Shown here one piece after another: positions 44,650 through 53,339 of a stretch of 64,000 bases of DNA; the first letter of the stretch is position 1, and each line of letters begins with the position of its first letter. Origin of the DNA: Winogradskyella bathintestinalis (GTDB lineage: Bacteria > Bacteroidota > Bacteroidia > Flavobacteriales > Flavobacteriaceae). The notes under the pieces were generated by a model. It was not told the DNA's origin, searched no databases, and saw only the letters and a program-made list of their open reading frames with translations. Both the position numbers and the translations under genes were made by a program. The stretch is from the NCBI RefSeq assembly GCF_030407435.1, contig NZ_JASDDK010000002.1, forward strand, positions 218,702-282,701, written 5' to 3'.

Positions 44650-46095
44650 TTATTTATTTTTAACGTTCTCAACCATTTGTTTGGTCACTACTTTCTTAGA
44701 ATTCCCCCAATTATTATAAACGTAGGTTAATACATTAGCGACATCATCTGAAGAAATCATCTGCTTCGTCATTACACTATTGTACTTTTCTCCATTCACT
44801 GTAATCTCACCACTCAATCCATTAACTACCACATCTATAGCGCGATTAACATCGGCATTTAAATAATCTGAATTTGCCAAAGGAGGAAATGCATTGGGTA
44901 TACCTTGACCTTCAGCTTGATGACAAGCAAAACAGTTTTGCATGTAGATTTGTTTTCCAAATTCTAATTGCTCATCTAAAGATTTCGCTGGTATTTCTGC
45001 TTCAACAATTTCGTCGGTTGTTGGCATTTCTTGTATACCAGGACCTTCTGGTAAATAAATCCCCTCACGTATTTCGCCAGAATAGATTTTCTTAGCTTCT
45101 TCTCCTTCTACTTTTAACATGCCTAAAGCACCTTTATTAAACGCTCTAAAAATTGAATGGTCTACTAAAATAAATGTTCCTGGTACATCAACTCTAAATT
45201 CAACAATTGCAGCACCACCAGCAGGCACTAGTGTGGTTTGCACGTTTTCATTTATTAAGTCGCCACCTTCAACGTGGACTTTATCGAATATTTCACCTAT
45301 AACATGAAAAGACGATACTAGGTTTGGTCCACCATTACCTACAAACAGTCTAATAGTTTCACCAACCTTGGCTGTAATAGCGTTATCGCCTGTTAACGCA
45401 CCGACACTACCATTAAAAACCACATAATCGGCATGTTCATCAACCGCTTTTTGCATATCAAATGGCTGTAAACCTCGTTCTCCATTCTTCCCTTTAGTGT
45501 AGAAATCGCCTTGCATTATATAATATTCCTTATCCACTTTAGGTAAGCCTCCTGCTGGCTCTACAAGAATTAATCCATACATTCCGTTGGCAATATGCAT
45601 ACCTACTGGTGCTGTAGCACAGTGGTAAACATAGAGTCCTGGATTTAAAGTTTTAAATGAAAAAGTTTTTTCATGACCTGGCGCAACGAACGAAGACTCA
45701 GCTCCACCGCCTGGTCCTGTTACCGCATGTAAATCTATGTTATGTGGCAATTTATTATCTGGATGGTTAGATAAGGTAAATTCTACTTCATCCCCTACTC
45801 TAGTTCTAATAAAACTACCTGGTACAGAACCACCAAAGGTCCAATATACATATTTTACTCCATCAGTTAACTCTCCTTCTTCTTCAAGAATTTCCATGTT
45901 AACAATAAGTTTTTTGGCTTTTCGTCTTCCGATAGGAGTTGGCACATTTGGTGGTGAGGTTAACTCTGCTATCATTTCTCTACTTACTGGAATTCCTGCG
46001 GTATCTGACGACTCTTTTTTTTCATCGTTAGAGCAAGATGTAAGATATAGCATTGCAACTATTACAATTCCTAATACTAAATTTAATTTTTTCAT
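44650..46095 (-). CDS. nirK: Copper nitrite reductase fused to cytochrome c, lipoprotein
   Basis: 481 residues. Lipobox LTSC (Cys21) predicts a lipid anchor. Two cupredoxin domains carry type 1 and 2 Cu ligands in LPHNIDLHAVTGPGGG, GLYVYHCATAPVGMHIANGM and FILVDHSIFRAFNKGALGML. The last 90 residues form a class I cytochrome c with CFACH (about residue 395) and a Met ligand region in SVMTKQMISSDD. The enzyme reduces nitrite to NO in the periplasm; the fused heme domain is a built-in electron donor. It heads the leftward nirK-nirV-sco operon. Confidence 0.95.
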   Translation of the reverse strand: MKKLNLVLGIVIVAMLYLTSCSNDEKKESSDTAGIPVSREMIAELTSPPNVPTPIGRRKAKKLIVNMEILEEEGELTDGVKYVYWTFGGSVPGSFIRTRVGDEVEFTLSNHPDNKLPHNIDLHAVTGPGGGAESSFVAPGHEKTFSFKTLNPGLYVYHCATAPVGMHIANGMYGLILVEPAGGLPKVDKEYYIMQGDFYTKGKNGERGLQPFDMQKAVDEHADYVVFNGSVGALTGDNAITAKVGETIRLFVGNGGPNLVSSFHVIGEIFDKVHVEGGDLINENVQTTLVPAGGAAIVEFRVDVPGTFILVDHSIFRAFNKGALGMLKVEGEEAKKIYSGEIREGIYLPEGPGIQEMPTTDEIVEAEIPAKSLDEQLEFGKQIYMQNCFACHQAEGQGIPNAFPPLANSDYLNADVNRAIDVVVNGLSGEITVNGEKYNSVMTKQMISSDDVANVLTYVYNNWGNSKKVVTKQMVENVKNK

Positions 46096-46176
46096 TTTAT
46101 CTATGGTTTTAGCGTGTTAAACAAATTACATTATCAGTACAAATTTTAAATAAGATAAAACTATCCTAATACATTT

Positions 46177-46220
46177 CAAAAATAATATTTGATTCTATTT
46201 TAAAACATGACTTTTATCAG
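46177..46220 (-). promoter_or_regulatory. Weak FNR-like box and -7 element of nirK
   Basis: On the minus strand the box reads CTGATAAAAGTCAT (46220-46207): the left half TGATA is exact, the right half has mismatches. Its centre is 29.5 bp from the first base of TATTTTTG (46184-46177), an exact TAnnTTTG. The predicted leader is about 75-80 nt. Confidence 0.62.
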
Positions 46221-46432
46221 TTGAATGATGAAAAACATCAAGAAAACGAATGAAAAAATAAGATGGAAATTGTAGACGTTATGACAGCTGTTTAGCTGCA
46301 GTAGTTTTCTAAAAAATAGAATGCCTAAGTTTTTGAAATAATGGATTAGATAAGATTAGCTTTCTTAAGCAGAAAGAACCGGATATCAAGTTGAAATTCA
46401 CTATTAAAACCAAACAATTGTTTAGAACACCC

Positions 46433-46472
46433 AAAAAATATAAAATGCCAAAGAATTTAATCTTTGGCATTT
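46433..46472 (-). terminator. Terminator after uspA
   Basis: AAATGCCAAAGA (46443-46454) and its exact complement (46461-46472), followed on the minus strand by a T-rich tract. Confidence 0.8.
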
Positions 46473-46513
46473 CAACTTGATATAAAAAAACACTAACTAA
46501 TAAATATCAAGAA

Positions 46514-47347
46514 TTACATTTTAAAAGTCATCACTGGTAAGGTAGAATGATTGGCTACATCTTCTGAAATGCTACCTTCAAAGAAATGCGCTAATCCTGT
46601 TCTGCCATGTGTGGCCACGGCTATAACATCTGCTCCAATAAGATTAGCAAAATTTAAAATACCTTGTTCAATAGAATAATCCGAAACAATATTTACATTA
46701 TTTAAATTTTTTAAATCACCATCGGCTTTTTTCAAAAAGTTAGTTACTTTTTTATCAATTTCAGAAGAACTTCTAAAGTTTCCATCGGGAGAATTTACAT
46801 ATACTAAGTGCACTTTAGCCCCAAGTTTATCGAATGTAGTTTTGGCTTTTAAATAAGGTTCTACGGCATTTTCTGTAAAGTCACTTGCAAAAACAGCATT
46901 TTCAAAATCCAACAAAATAGGGTTATGTTTTATTATTATAACAGGAATATCTGAATACCTCACCACTTTTTCCGTATTAGAGCCCACTAAAACTTCTTTT
47001 ATACCACTGGTGCCATGTGAACCCATTACTATAAGATCGGCTTGGTGCTCATTAGCCACATCATTAATTTCACTCCATACTTTAAAATGTTTCACAATCG
47101 GTGTTACCTCAATCTCTTGTAGATAGGGTTTATCTAAAAAATCGACAAATTTTTGTTCGGCCAACTTTAAATAAAAAACAGCCTCTTGATTTAGTGCATC
47201 GCTAGAAGACGATATAATTGCGTTAGAAAGTTCTAACATATGAAGTACAATAAGTTCAGAATTGAACTTTTGAGCCAAACTTGCTGCAGCCTCTAAGGCA
47301 AACTCTGAATGATCTGAAAAATCTACTGGTACAATTATTTTTTTCAT
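46514..47347 (-). CDS. uspA: Tandem universal stress protein
   Basis: 277 residues with two Usp domains. The first (about 1-140) begins KKIIVPVDFSDHSEFALEAA and has the nucleotide-binding end VMGSHGTSGIKEVLVGSNTEKV. The second (about 150-277) ends AVATHGRTGLAHFFEGSISEDVANHS. Glycine-rich ATP-binding motifs are intact in both. Such proteins are often induced by low oxygen. It is 91 bp downstream of hemN with no promoter recognised between, so it may share the FNR-controlled hemN transcript. Confidence 0.9.
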   Translation of the reverse strand: MKKIIVPVDFSDHSEFALEAAASLAQKFNSELIVLHMLELSNAIISSSSDALNQEAVFYLKLAEQKFVDFLDKPYLQEIEVTPIVKHFKVWSEINDVANEHQADLIVMGSHGTSGIKEVLVGSNTEKVVRYSDIPVIIIKHNPILLDFENAVFASDFTENAVEPYLKAKTTFDKLGAKVHLVYVNSPDGNFRSSSEIDKKVTNFLKKADGDLKNLNNVNIVSDYSIEQGILNFANLIGADVIAVATHGRTGLAHFFEGSISEDVANHSTLPVMTFKM

Positions 47348-47438
47348 CGTGTTATTATTTATAAGTTCTTAATAATGTTTGTTAATAAAAGTGTATTAAG
47401 CGACTAATTCTCAAACCACTATTTTAATGAGTTCATTT

Positions 47439-48803
47439 TTAAATTGTCATTGAAAACAACTTTGTTTCTGGCTTTTTTCGTTGCAATAACAAATCGAAAG
47501 CCATACAAATATTTCTAATAAATGGTTTTCCTTTCTCGGTTACATTTATTTGTTTTGATCTAAATTGTAGTAAACCATCTAATTCAAATTCCTTTAATTT
47601 TATGAGAACATCGGGTAAGGCTTCAAAGGCCATGGTGTTATCTTTCCACGACGTTTCAAAATTGCACATTAGATTAAGAATATGTTTTCTTATAACTAAC
47701 TCTTCATCATTTAAAATATGGCCTTTAAAGACAGGTAATATATTATTGTTCAATAAATTATAATACGCTTCAATGGATTTTACATTTTGTGCAAAACCAT
47801 ACCAACTATCGCTAATTGAAGATACACCCAACCCAATCATTGTTTGGGTTTTAGAAGCTGTATAACCCATAAAATTCCGGTGCAAAGTTTTATTTTCCAT
47901 CGCATCGTGTAAAGCATCTTTTGGTAAAGCGAAATGATCCATACCAATCTCTACATAACCCGCATCTTGTAAAAATAGTTTTCCGGTTTCGTATTGTTGA
48001 CGTTTAGCCTCACCCGAAGGCAAATCGGCCTCATTAAAACCACGTTGTCCATTACCTTTTATCCAAGGCACATGTGCATAACTGTAAAAGGCAATACGAT
48101 CTGGCATTAAAGTTTTAGTTTTGGTAATTGTTTCTAAAACATGGGCTTCAGTTTGAAATGGTAAGCCAAAAATAATATCATGGCTAACAGAGGTATACCC
48201 AATTTTTCGAGCCAGTTCAGTAACTCGTTTTACGTTTTCAAAAGGCTGAATACGGTGAATAGCAATTTGCACTTTCATGTTATAGTCTTGAACGCCAAAA
48301 CTCACCCGCCTAAAACCTAAATTAAATAGCGTTTGTACATGATCTTCCGTGGTATTATTAGGATGACCTTCAAAACTAAATTCATAATTTTCGGCTAAAT
48401 CTGAAGTTTTTAATAATTCTGAAATTAAAAAATTAAGATTTTCTGGTGAGAAAAAAGTTGGTGTTCCACCGCCCAAATGCAATTCTTTAATTTTTGGTCT
48501 TTCCTCTAATAAATTGCAATATAAACTCCACTCTTTTAAAACAGCTTTAATATATGGGGCTTCAACTTCATGACGCTTGGTAATACGCTTATGACAACCA
48601 CAAAATGTGCAAAGACTTTCGCAGAATGGTAAGTGCAGGTATAAACTTAAGCCTTCAGTCTTGTTGCTTTCCTTAAAAGACCGCTTTAGTGAGTTTTTCC
48701 ATTGTGTTAGAGAAAATGTTTCCATATCCCAATAAGGGACCGTTGGATAACTCGTGTAACGTGGACCTTGTACATTGTATTTGTTGATTAACAACTGACT
48801 CAT
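47439..48803 (-). CDS. hemN: Oxygen-independent coproporphyrinogen III oxidase
   Basis: 454 residues from the ATG at 48803 (MSQLLINKYNVQGPRYTSYPTV). An ATG seven codons upstream lies inside the -7 element and would not be transcribed. The radical SAM Cys motif is C61-x3-C65-x2-C68 (HLPFCESLCTFCGC). Further family motifs are LHLGGGTPTFFSPE, HDIIFGLPFQT and the C-terminal HemN domain. It decarboxylates coproporphyrinogen III without oxygen, supplying heme when O2 is scarce. An FNR-like box upstream fits this role. Confidence 0.94.
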   Translation of the reverse strand: MSQLLINKYNVQGPRYTSYPTVPYWDMETFSLTQWKNSLKRSFKESNKTEGLSLYLHLPFCESLCTFCGCHKRITKRHEVEAPYIKAVLKEWSLYCNLLEERPKIKELHLGGGTPTFFSPENLNFLISELLKTSDLAENYEFSFEGHPNNTTEDHVQTLFNLGFRRVSFGVQDYNMKVQIAIHRIQPFENVKRVTELARKIGYTSVSHDIIFGLPFQTEAHVLETITKTKTLMPDRIAFYSYAHVPWIKGNGQRGFNEADLPSGEAKRQQYETGKLFLQDAGYVEIGMDHFALPKDALHDAMENKTLHRNFMGYTASKTQTMIGLGVSSISDSWYGFAQNVKSIEAYYNLLNNNILPVFKGHILNDEELVIRKHILNLMCNFETSWKDNTMAFEALPDVLIKLKEFELDGLLQFRSKQINVTEKGKPFIRNICMAFDLLLQRKKPETKLFSMTI

Positions 48804-48821
48804 ACCTATGAATTTAGGTGT

Positions 48822-48865
48822 CAAAATTAAATTTATAAATAGTTAAAAAATATGATATTTATCAT
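48822..48865 (-). promoter_or_regulatory. FNR-type box and -7 element of hemN
   Basis: ATGATATTTATCAT (48852-48865) is a perfect palindrome within a longer AT-rich symmetry. Its centre lies 29.5 bp from the first base of TAATTTTG (48829-48822 on the minus strand), an exact TAnnTTTG. The leader to the ATG at 48803 would be about 15 nt. Confidence 0.82.
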
Positions 48866-49055
48866 ATCGAAAGAATTATTACAAAAGCGCTGCTATTCTA
48901 TTTCGTGGAGGTGACCAAAAATGAGTTGTAATAATAGCGCATATTGACTTTTTAGTGTATTAACTTAAATGGTATGTTTTTTATCACATATACTTTACTT
49001 ATTTGGATAAGTGCGCATATCTAGTTACTTTTAACTGAACTAAAAAACACTAACC

Positions 49056-49673
49056 ATGAAAACTTTAAAACTAATTGTATTGAGTTGTACACTATTACTA
49101 TTTGTATCAGCTTGTAAGGAGAATAAAAAAGAGGTCGATAATGTTGATACGACAGAAATGAACGACAATATGAATAATGATGATATGATGGATAATGATG
49201 ACATGTCAGAAGATTCTAAAGAAAAAAAGTTAAGCATCACTTTATCACCTAAAAGCGACAGCCAGGTCTCTGGAACCATTAATTTTTCTGAAAGCAACGG
49301 TATCGTCACTATGGTTGGTACAGTTACTGGTTTGGAAGAAGGAGACCATGCTATTCATATTCATGAAAAAGCGGATTGTTCTTCAGACGATGGTAAGTCT
49401 TCTGGCGGCCATTGGAATCCTACAGCGCAGCCGCATGGTGCTTGGGGAGATGCTGCTGGTTACCACAAAGGTGATATAGGTAACATGACTGCGAACGCTT
49501 CTGGACGCGCCACTATTACTAAAACTACTGATGAATGGTGTATTGGTTGTGGAGATGAAACTAAAGATATTTTAGGCAAAGCTATAATTGTACATCTTGG
49601 TGTAGACGATTTAAAATCACAACCTTCTGGTGCCGCTGGTGCTCGTATTGGTTGTGCTGGAATCATTCAATAG
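49056..49673 (+). CDS. sodC: Lipoprotein Cu/Zn superoxide dismutase
   Basis: 205 residues. Lipobox VSAC (Cys20). A low-complexity Asn/Asp/Met stretch (about 30-55) precedes the SOD domain. Cu and Zn ligands are seen in HAIHIHEKADC, SGGHWNPTAQPHGAWGDAAGYHKGDIGN and IIVHLGVDDL, and the active-site Arg and disulfide Cys are in AGARIGCAG. It dismutates superoxide in the periplasm or at the surface. An ECF sigma and anti-sigma pair follow 127 bp downstream and may regulate it. Confidence 0.94.
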   Translation: MKTLKLIVLSCTLLLFVSACKENKKEVDNVDTTEMNDNMNNDDMMDNDDMSEDSKEKKLSITLSPKSDSQVSGTINFSESNGIVTMVGTVTGLEEGDHAIHIHEKADCSSDDGKSSGGHWNPTAQPHGAWGDAAGYHKGDIGNMTANASGRATITKTTDEWCIGCGDETKDILGKAIIVHLGVDDLKSQPSGAAGARIGCAGIIQ

Positions 49674-49692
49674 ACACACATTTTAATTGCTA

Positions 49693-49716
49693 TTGATACA
49701 ATTAATCAATGTATCA
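49693..49716. promoter_or_regulatory. Inverted repeat between sodC and the ECF sigma gene
   Basis: TGATACA (49694-49700) and TGTATCA (49710-49716) flank a 9-bp centre. No T-tract follows, so it looks more like an operator than a terminator. Purely positional evidence. Confidence 0.35.
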
Positions 49717-49800
49717 TAACATAAATCAATAGTATAATTTAGAGTTATTGAGTCATTTTCTACTTCCCACAATGACATCAAACTCTTTAATACAGCTTTA

Positions 49801-50331
49801 ATGACAGATTTAGATACACTGGTAATGCAATTTCAGAATAAAAACCAAGTTGCATTTAAAAAACTCTATGATATGTACAGCAAAAGTATACATGGAGTGG
49901 TTTACAATATTGTAAAAGATACTGCAATAGCAGATGAATTGATGCAAGACGTCTTTATAAAGGCATGGCACAAAGCAGATACATTCTCATCAAAGAAAGG
50001 TCGCTTTTTTACGTGGATTCTTAATATAGCTCGTAATGCTGCTATTGATAAAACACGTTCTAAGGCGTTTAAACAATCACGGCAAAACCTCAATGCAGAT
50101 TATTTCGTAGATATCATAGCGGGTTATGATAATTTAGACGATAGCACTGATGCTATAGGAATTAAAAAATTTGTAACTCAATTGGGTGAAAAATGTAAAG
50201 CGGTAATTGAACTCCTCTATTTTAAAGGATTTACTCAAAAAGAAACTTCTGAAGAATTACAAATGCCAATTGGTACTGTAAAAACTAGAAATAGAAACTG
50301 TATTCAACAGTTAAGAGATATGGTATTATAA
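49801..50331 (+). CDS. ECF-family RNA polymerase sigma factor
   Basis: 176 residues. Region 2 (about 15-85) includes LYDMYSKSIHGVVYNIVKD, ELMQDVFIKAWHKADTF and the -10 recognition helix RFFTWILNIARNAAIDKTR. Region 4 (about 115-170) has the HTH IELLYFKGFTQKETSEELQMPIGTVKTR. Its cognate anti-sigma factor follows after 3 bp. The closest plausible target is sodC upstream, which suggests an oxidative or envelope stress response. Confidence 0.93.
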   Translation: MTDLDTLVMQFQNKNQVAFKKLYDMYSKSIHGVVYNIVKDTAIADELMQDVFIKAWHKADTFSSKKGRFFTWILNIARNAAIDKTRSKAFKQSRQNLNADYFVDIIAGYDNLDDSTDAIGIKKFVTQLGEKCKAVIELLYFKGFTQKETSEELQMPIGTVKTRNRNCIQQLRDMVL

Positions 50332-50334
50332 ATT

Positions 50335-51129
50335 ATGGATATTAAAACCTACATAGAATCAGGAATTTTAGAGCTGTACGTTGCAGGTCGACTTTCTGAG
50401 AACGAAAATCAAGAGATTTATAACCTTCTGCAACAACATCCAGAATTGTTACAAGAAGTTTTAGAAATTGAAGCCGCTGTTGTTAAATTGACTGCTGCCG
50501 TATCACCACACGCTGTTAATTTTAATTCGATTAAAGGAAAATTAGGCGCCAGTGAAACTAAAGTCGTAGACCTTAAACCTAAGCAGACAAATTGGATATC
50601 CTACACAGGTTGGGCAGCTTCAATTTTACTAGCCGCAGGTTTACTATGGACACTAAACCAGAACACCGATTTAGAACAGCAATTGCAAACTGTTGAAACA
50701 GATAATATATATCTTGAAACTCAAATAGAAGACGCCAAAACAGATCTAGCTGCAACGAAAAACTTATTGAATGTTATAAGAGATAAGGATATTATCGCGG
50801 TACCTCTAGGTGGTCAAGGTGATTATGCTTCGTCATTTGCAAAAGTCTACTGGAATAAAGCTGATAATACAATTTACTTAGATGCAGAAGGTTTACCTAA
50901 TGCACCAGATGGTAAAGTTTGGCAGGTATGGTCGTTAACCTTAAATCCTTTAACGCCGACTAGTCTGGGTACTATTGATGATTTCAACACGGACGAGAAT
51001 AAAATTTTCACTATAGCTAATGCAAATGAGAGTCAGGCCTTTGGTGTTACTTTAGAACCTGAAGGCGGAAGTGCGACTCCAACAATGGAACAGCTTTATA
51101 CGCTTGGTGTTGTTTCCGCTACACCTTAG
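50335..51129 (+). CDS. Anti-sigma factor with RskA-like C-terminal domain
   Basis: 264 residues. The cytoplasmic N-terminus (about 1-75; ESGILELYVAGRLSENENQEIYNLLQQHPEL) has the anti-sigma zinc-finger-like fold without the HxxxCxxC motif. One membrane helix (about 84-101; GWAASILLAAGLLWTL) is followed by a coiled coil (about 105-145) and an RskA-type periplasmic domain (DGKVWQVWSLTLNPLTPTSLG). It should hold the sigma factor at the membrane until released by proteolysis. It is immediately downstream of that gene and is followed by a strong terminator. Confidence 0.87.
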   Translation: MDIKTYIESGILELYVAGRLSENENQEIYNLLQQHPELLQEVLEIEAAVVKLTAAVSPHAVNFNSIKGKLGASETKVVDLKPKQTNWISYTGWAASILLAAGLLWTLNQNTDLEQQLQTVETDNIYLETQIEDAKTDLAATKNLLNVIRDKDIIAVPLGGQGDYASSFAKVYWNKADNTIYLDAEGLPNAPDGKVWQVWSLTLNPLTPTSLGTIDDFNTDENKIFTIANANESQAFGVTLEPEGGSATPTMEQLYTLGVVSATP

Positions 51130-51163
51130 TATATAATTTGATAAGTAGTAATCTATGAATAAT

Positions 51164-51199
51164 AAAAAAAGGTAGTAATTTAAATTACTACCTTTTTTT
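51164..51199. terminator. Bidirectional terminator between convergent anti-sigma and S41 genes
   Basis: GGTAGTAATTT (51171-51181) and AAATTACTACC (51182-51192) form a perfect 22-bp palindrome flanked by seven A and seven T. Confidence 0.85.
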
Positions 51200-51215
51200 A
51201 TTTAAATATTTTAAA

Positions 51216-52643
51216 TTAATCGATATACATTTCTTGTTCTAAAAATGGAATAGGCGCATCAATAGGTCTAAAAAAGATGTTGCTGCTAGGCAGATTAAAG
51301 GAACGGTCCGATACGGTTATCTCTGATATTGCTGCAGCCAATAATGGTTCATTAACATCGCCTAAAGCGCCTAATGTGTGTGGTCTTTCGGATATTTCAA
51401 TATCTGGCTGTAATCCATTCGATGGAACTAGTAAATCATTTACGTTAGTTGAATTTGCTATTAAAGGTTGCAAAGCGTAAGTATGATTTATATTCACATT
51501 GTCAAACGAAAAATCAGGTGAGTCGTATATGGTTCTCGAAGCCTGAGTTTTACCAACGGTATTTTCTCCTATAACCACCACATCGATATAAGCGCTTAAA
51601 CTATTTATAACCAATTCACTTGCAGAGGCCGTTCGTCTCTGTGTTGTTAAAACATAGACTTTAGATAGGTTTAGACTGTTTATAGAACCCACATTTTGAA
51701 TTGAATTTGTAAACAAATAATTTCGATTATTAGAACTTAAATTTTCATTGTAAAATAATTTTGAATAGATTTCACCAGTGAATTGACCAGTAATCATACT
51801 CCCCAAATATGCTGCTGTTTGTACCGAACCTCCCCCATTATATCGTAAATCTAAGACCAATTCAGTTACTCCTGCTGCCTGAAACTGTGCAAAGGCAGCA
51901 TTCAAGGAACTATCAAAATTTTGAATAAACCCATTATACATTAAATATCCAATATTTTCATTATTTACATTTATCACCTTAGAAATATGTACAGGATTCT
52001 CGGTATATACTACTTTAGTTAAATCTGCATTTTGCCCATTTAAACTTATGGTGTCGTCTCCAGATTGCGTCGTATTATTGTCATTATAATCCGCAAAATT
52101 TAAGGTATAAGAATCTTGGTCATAAAGTAAGTTAATATAGTTAGATTGCGTTAAGTTGATACCATCCACAGCTCTAAAAATCTGTCCGCGTTCTAAGCCC
52201 AAATCATCGGCAACACTATTATTCAAAACTAAACTAATCGCGCCAAATACTTGTGTTTCATCTCCGGGTACTCGATACAAAATGAATTCAATACCATTAT
52301 TCAACGTAATACCCGATTGTTGATTCTGTAAATCGAAATAATTATCATATATACGGCTAAATCGATCTACTGTGGTCGGATTAAATTTTAAAGATTCAAA
52401 TAAGGCTTCTGGACTATTAAAGTCATTTAAATAATTATTATACGCTTCATCGGTATTAAATCTTCCATTAGCCAAATCAGGGACTTCGGGCTTATACAAA
52501 TAAACAATATTCATAGCTTTCCATACAAAATCATTAATATCTAATGTAGACGCAGAAATAATGTTATCGTCATTATCATCGAAGCAACTTGTTAATGTTA
52601 AAGTCACAAAAAACGTAAATAGTATTACCCTAATATTTTTCAT
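51216..52643 (-). CDS. S41-family (C-terminal processing) protease, lipoprotein
   Basis: 475 residues. Lipobox LTSC (Cys20). A PDZ-like region (about 120-210; RGQIFRAVDGINLTQSNYINLL) precedes the S41 core, with LVLDLRYNGGGSVQTAAYLG. The catalytic Ser is near residue 340 in TQRRTASASELVINSL and the Lys is in GENTVGKTQASR. It should cleave unfolded or tagged proteins in the periplasm. It is divergent from the second ECF sigma unit (52830), so it may share its regulation. Confidence 0.9.
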   Translation of the reverse strand: MKNIRVILFTFFVTLTLTSCFDDNDDNIISASTLDINDFVWKAMNIVYLYKPEVPDLANGRFNTDEAYNNYLNDFNSPEALFESLKFNPTTVDRFSRIYDNYFDLQNQQSGITLNNGIEFILYRVPGDETQVFGAISLVLNNSVADDLGLERGQIFRAVDGINLTQSNYINLLYDQDSYTLNFADYNDNNTTQSGDDTISLNGQNADLTKVVYTENPVHISKVINVNNENIGYLMYNGFIQNFDSSLNAAFAQFQAAGVTELVLDLRYNGGGSVQTAAYLGSMITGQFTGEIYSKLFYNENLSSNNRNYLFTNSIQNVGSINSLNLSKVYVLTTQRRTASASELVINSLSAYIDVVVIGENTVGKTQASRTIYDSPDFSFDNVNINHTYALQPLIANSTNVNDLLVPSNGLQPDIEISERPHTLGALGDVNEPLLAAAISEITVSDRSFNLPSSNIFFRPIDAPIPFLEQEMYID

Positions 52644-52829
52644 AGTTTAATTTTTCTCTTTCGAACCGGTTAAATAGCAATTGTTTTCTTTAGTCTGTAA
52701 AACTCTAAAATTACTCACAATATTGTAATTAAAGTAAATCTTTATAAATCTTTGTAACAAAATATAATGTCTATCGTCGTAATATTGAAGGCGAGTACTA
52801 TTCAAATTCATCAACCAACCAAAGAAATA

Positions 52830-53339
52830 ATGAAGCAGACGGATTTTGTAGATATCGTTATGCCCTTTAAAGATAAAGTGTTTCGTTTAGCAAAACGATT
52901 ATTAGTATCTCGTGAAGAAGCCGAAGATGCCACGCAAGAAATATTGTTGAAATTATGGAAAAATAGAAAAAAAATAAGTGATTATAAAAATGTGGAAGCG
53001 TTTTCAATGACCATGACTAAGAATTTTTGTTTGGACCGTTTAAAGTCTAAACAGGCACAAAATTTAAAAATTGTTCATAGTAATTATACGGATAACAATT
53101 CTTCATTGCAAACACAAGTTGAAGCAAAAGATAGTGTGAATTGGATTTCTTTAATAATGGAAGATTTACCAGAGCAACAAAAAATTATAGTACAATTAAG
53201 AGATATTGAAGAATACGATTATGCAGAAATAGCAAAAATGCTCGATATGAATGAAACTGCAATTAGAGTAAACTTATCGAGGGCACGAAAAACAATAAGA
53301 GAAAAATTAACTAATACACATCAACATGGTATTAAATAA
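52830..53339 (+). CDS. ECF-family RNA polymerase sigma factor (second)
   Basis: 169 residues from the ATG at 52830 (MKQTDFVDIVMPFKDKVFRLAKRLL); an upstream ATG at 52767 would add 21 residues that look untranslated. Region 2 has SREEAEDATQEILLKLWKNR and AFSMTMTKNFCLDRLKSKQ. Region 4 has QQKIIVQLRDIEEYDYAEIAKMLDMNETAIRVNLSRARK. It overlaps the next gene by 14 bp. The unit continues with an anti-sigma-like protein and two DUF4252 proteins. Confidence 0.92.
   Translation: MKQTDFVDIVMPFKDKVFRLAKRLLVSREEAEDATQEILLKLWKNRKKISDYKNVEAFSMTMTKNFCLDRLKSKQAQNLKIVHSNYTDNNSSLQTQVEAKDSVNWISLIMEDLPEQQKIIVQLRDIEEYDYAEIAKMLDMNETAIRVNLSRARKTIREKLTNTHQHGIK

Larger units (their letters stand above)
46096..46513. 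other. 418-bp gap between uspA and nirK
   Basis: It holds the nirK regulatory region (46177-46220) and the uspA terminator (46433-46472). A second palindrome, TGATG-aaaaa-CATCA (46226-46240), lies just upstream of the weak FNR-like box. No coding frame was recognised in 46241-46432. Confidence 0.6.

Noticed and set aside
44874..46120. Plus-strand frames opposite nirK
   Set aside because: They are shadows of a well-supported gene on the other strand, with no recognisable family.
48804..48824. Upstream ATG start for hemN
   Set aside because: It falls inside the predicted -7 element, so it would not be on the transcript; MSQLLINKYN is the usual family start.
48896..48946. Tiny frame MSCNNSAY with an upstream GGAGGT
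   Set aside because: Eight codons, no conservation evidence, and Shine-Dalgarno sequences are not a reliable signal in this phylum.
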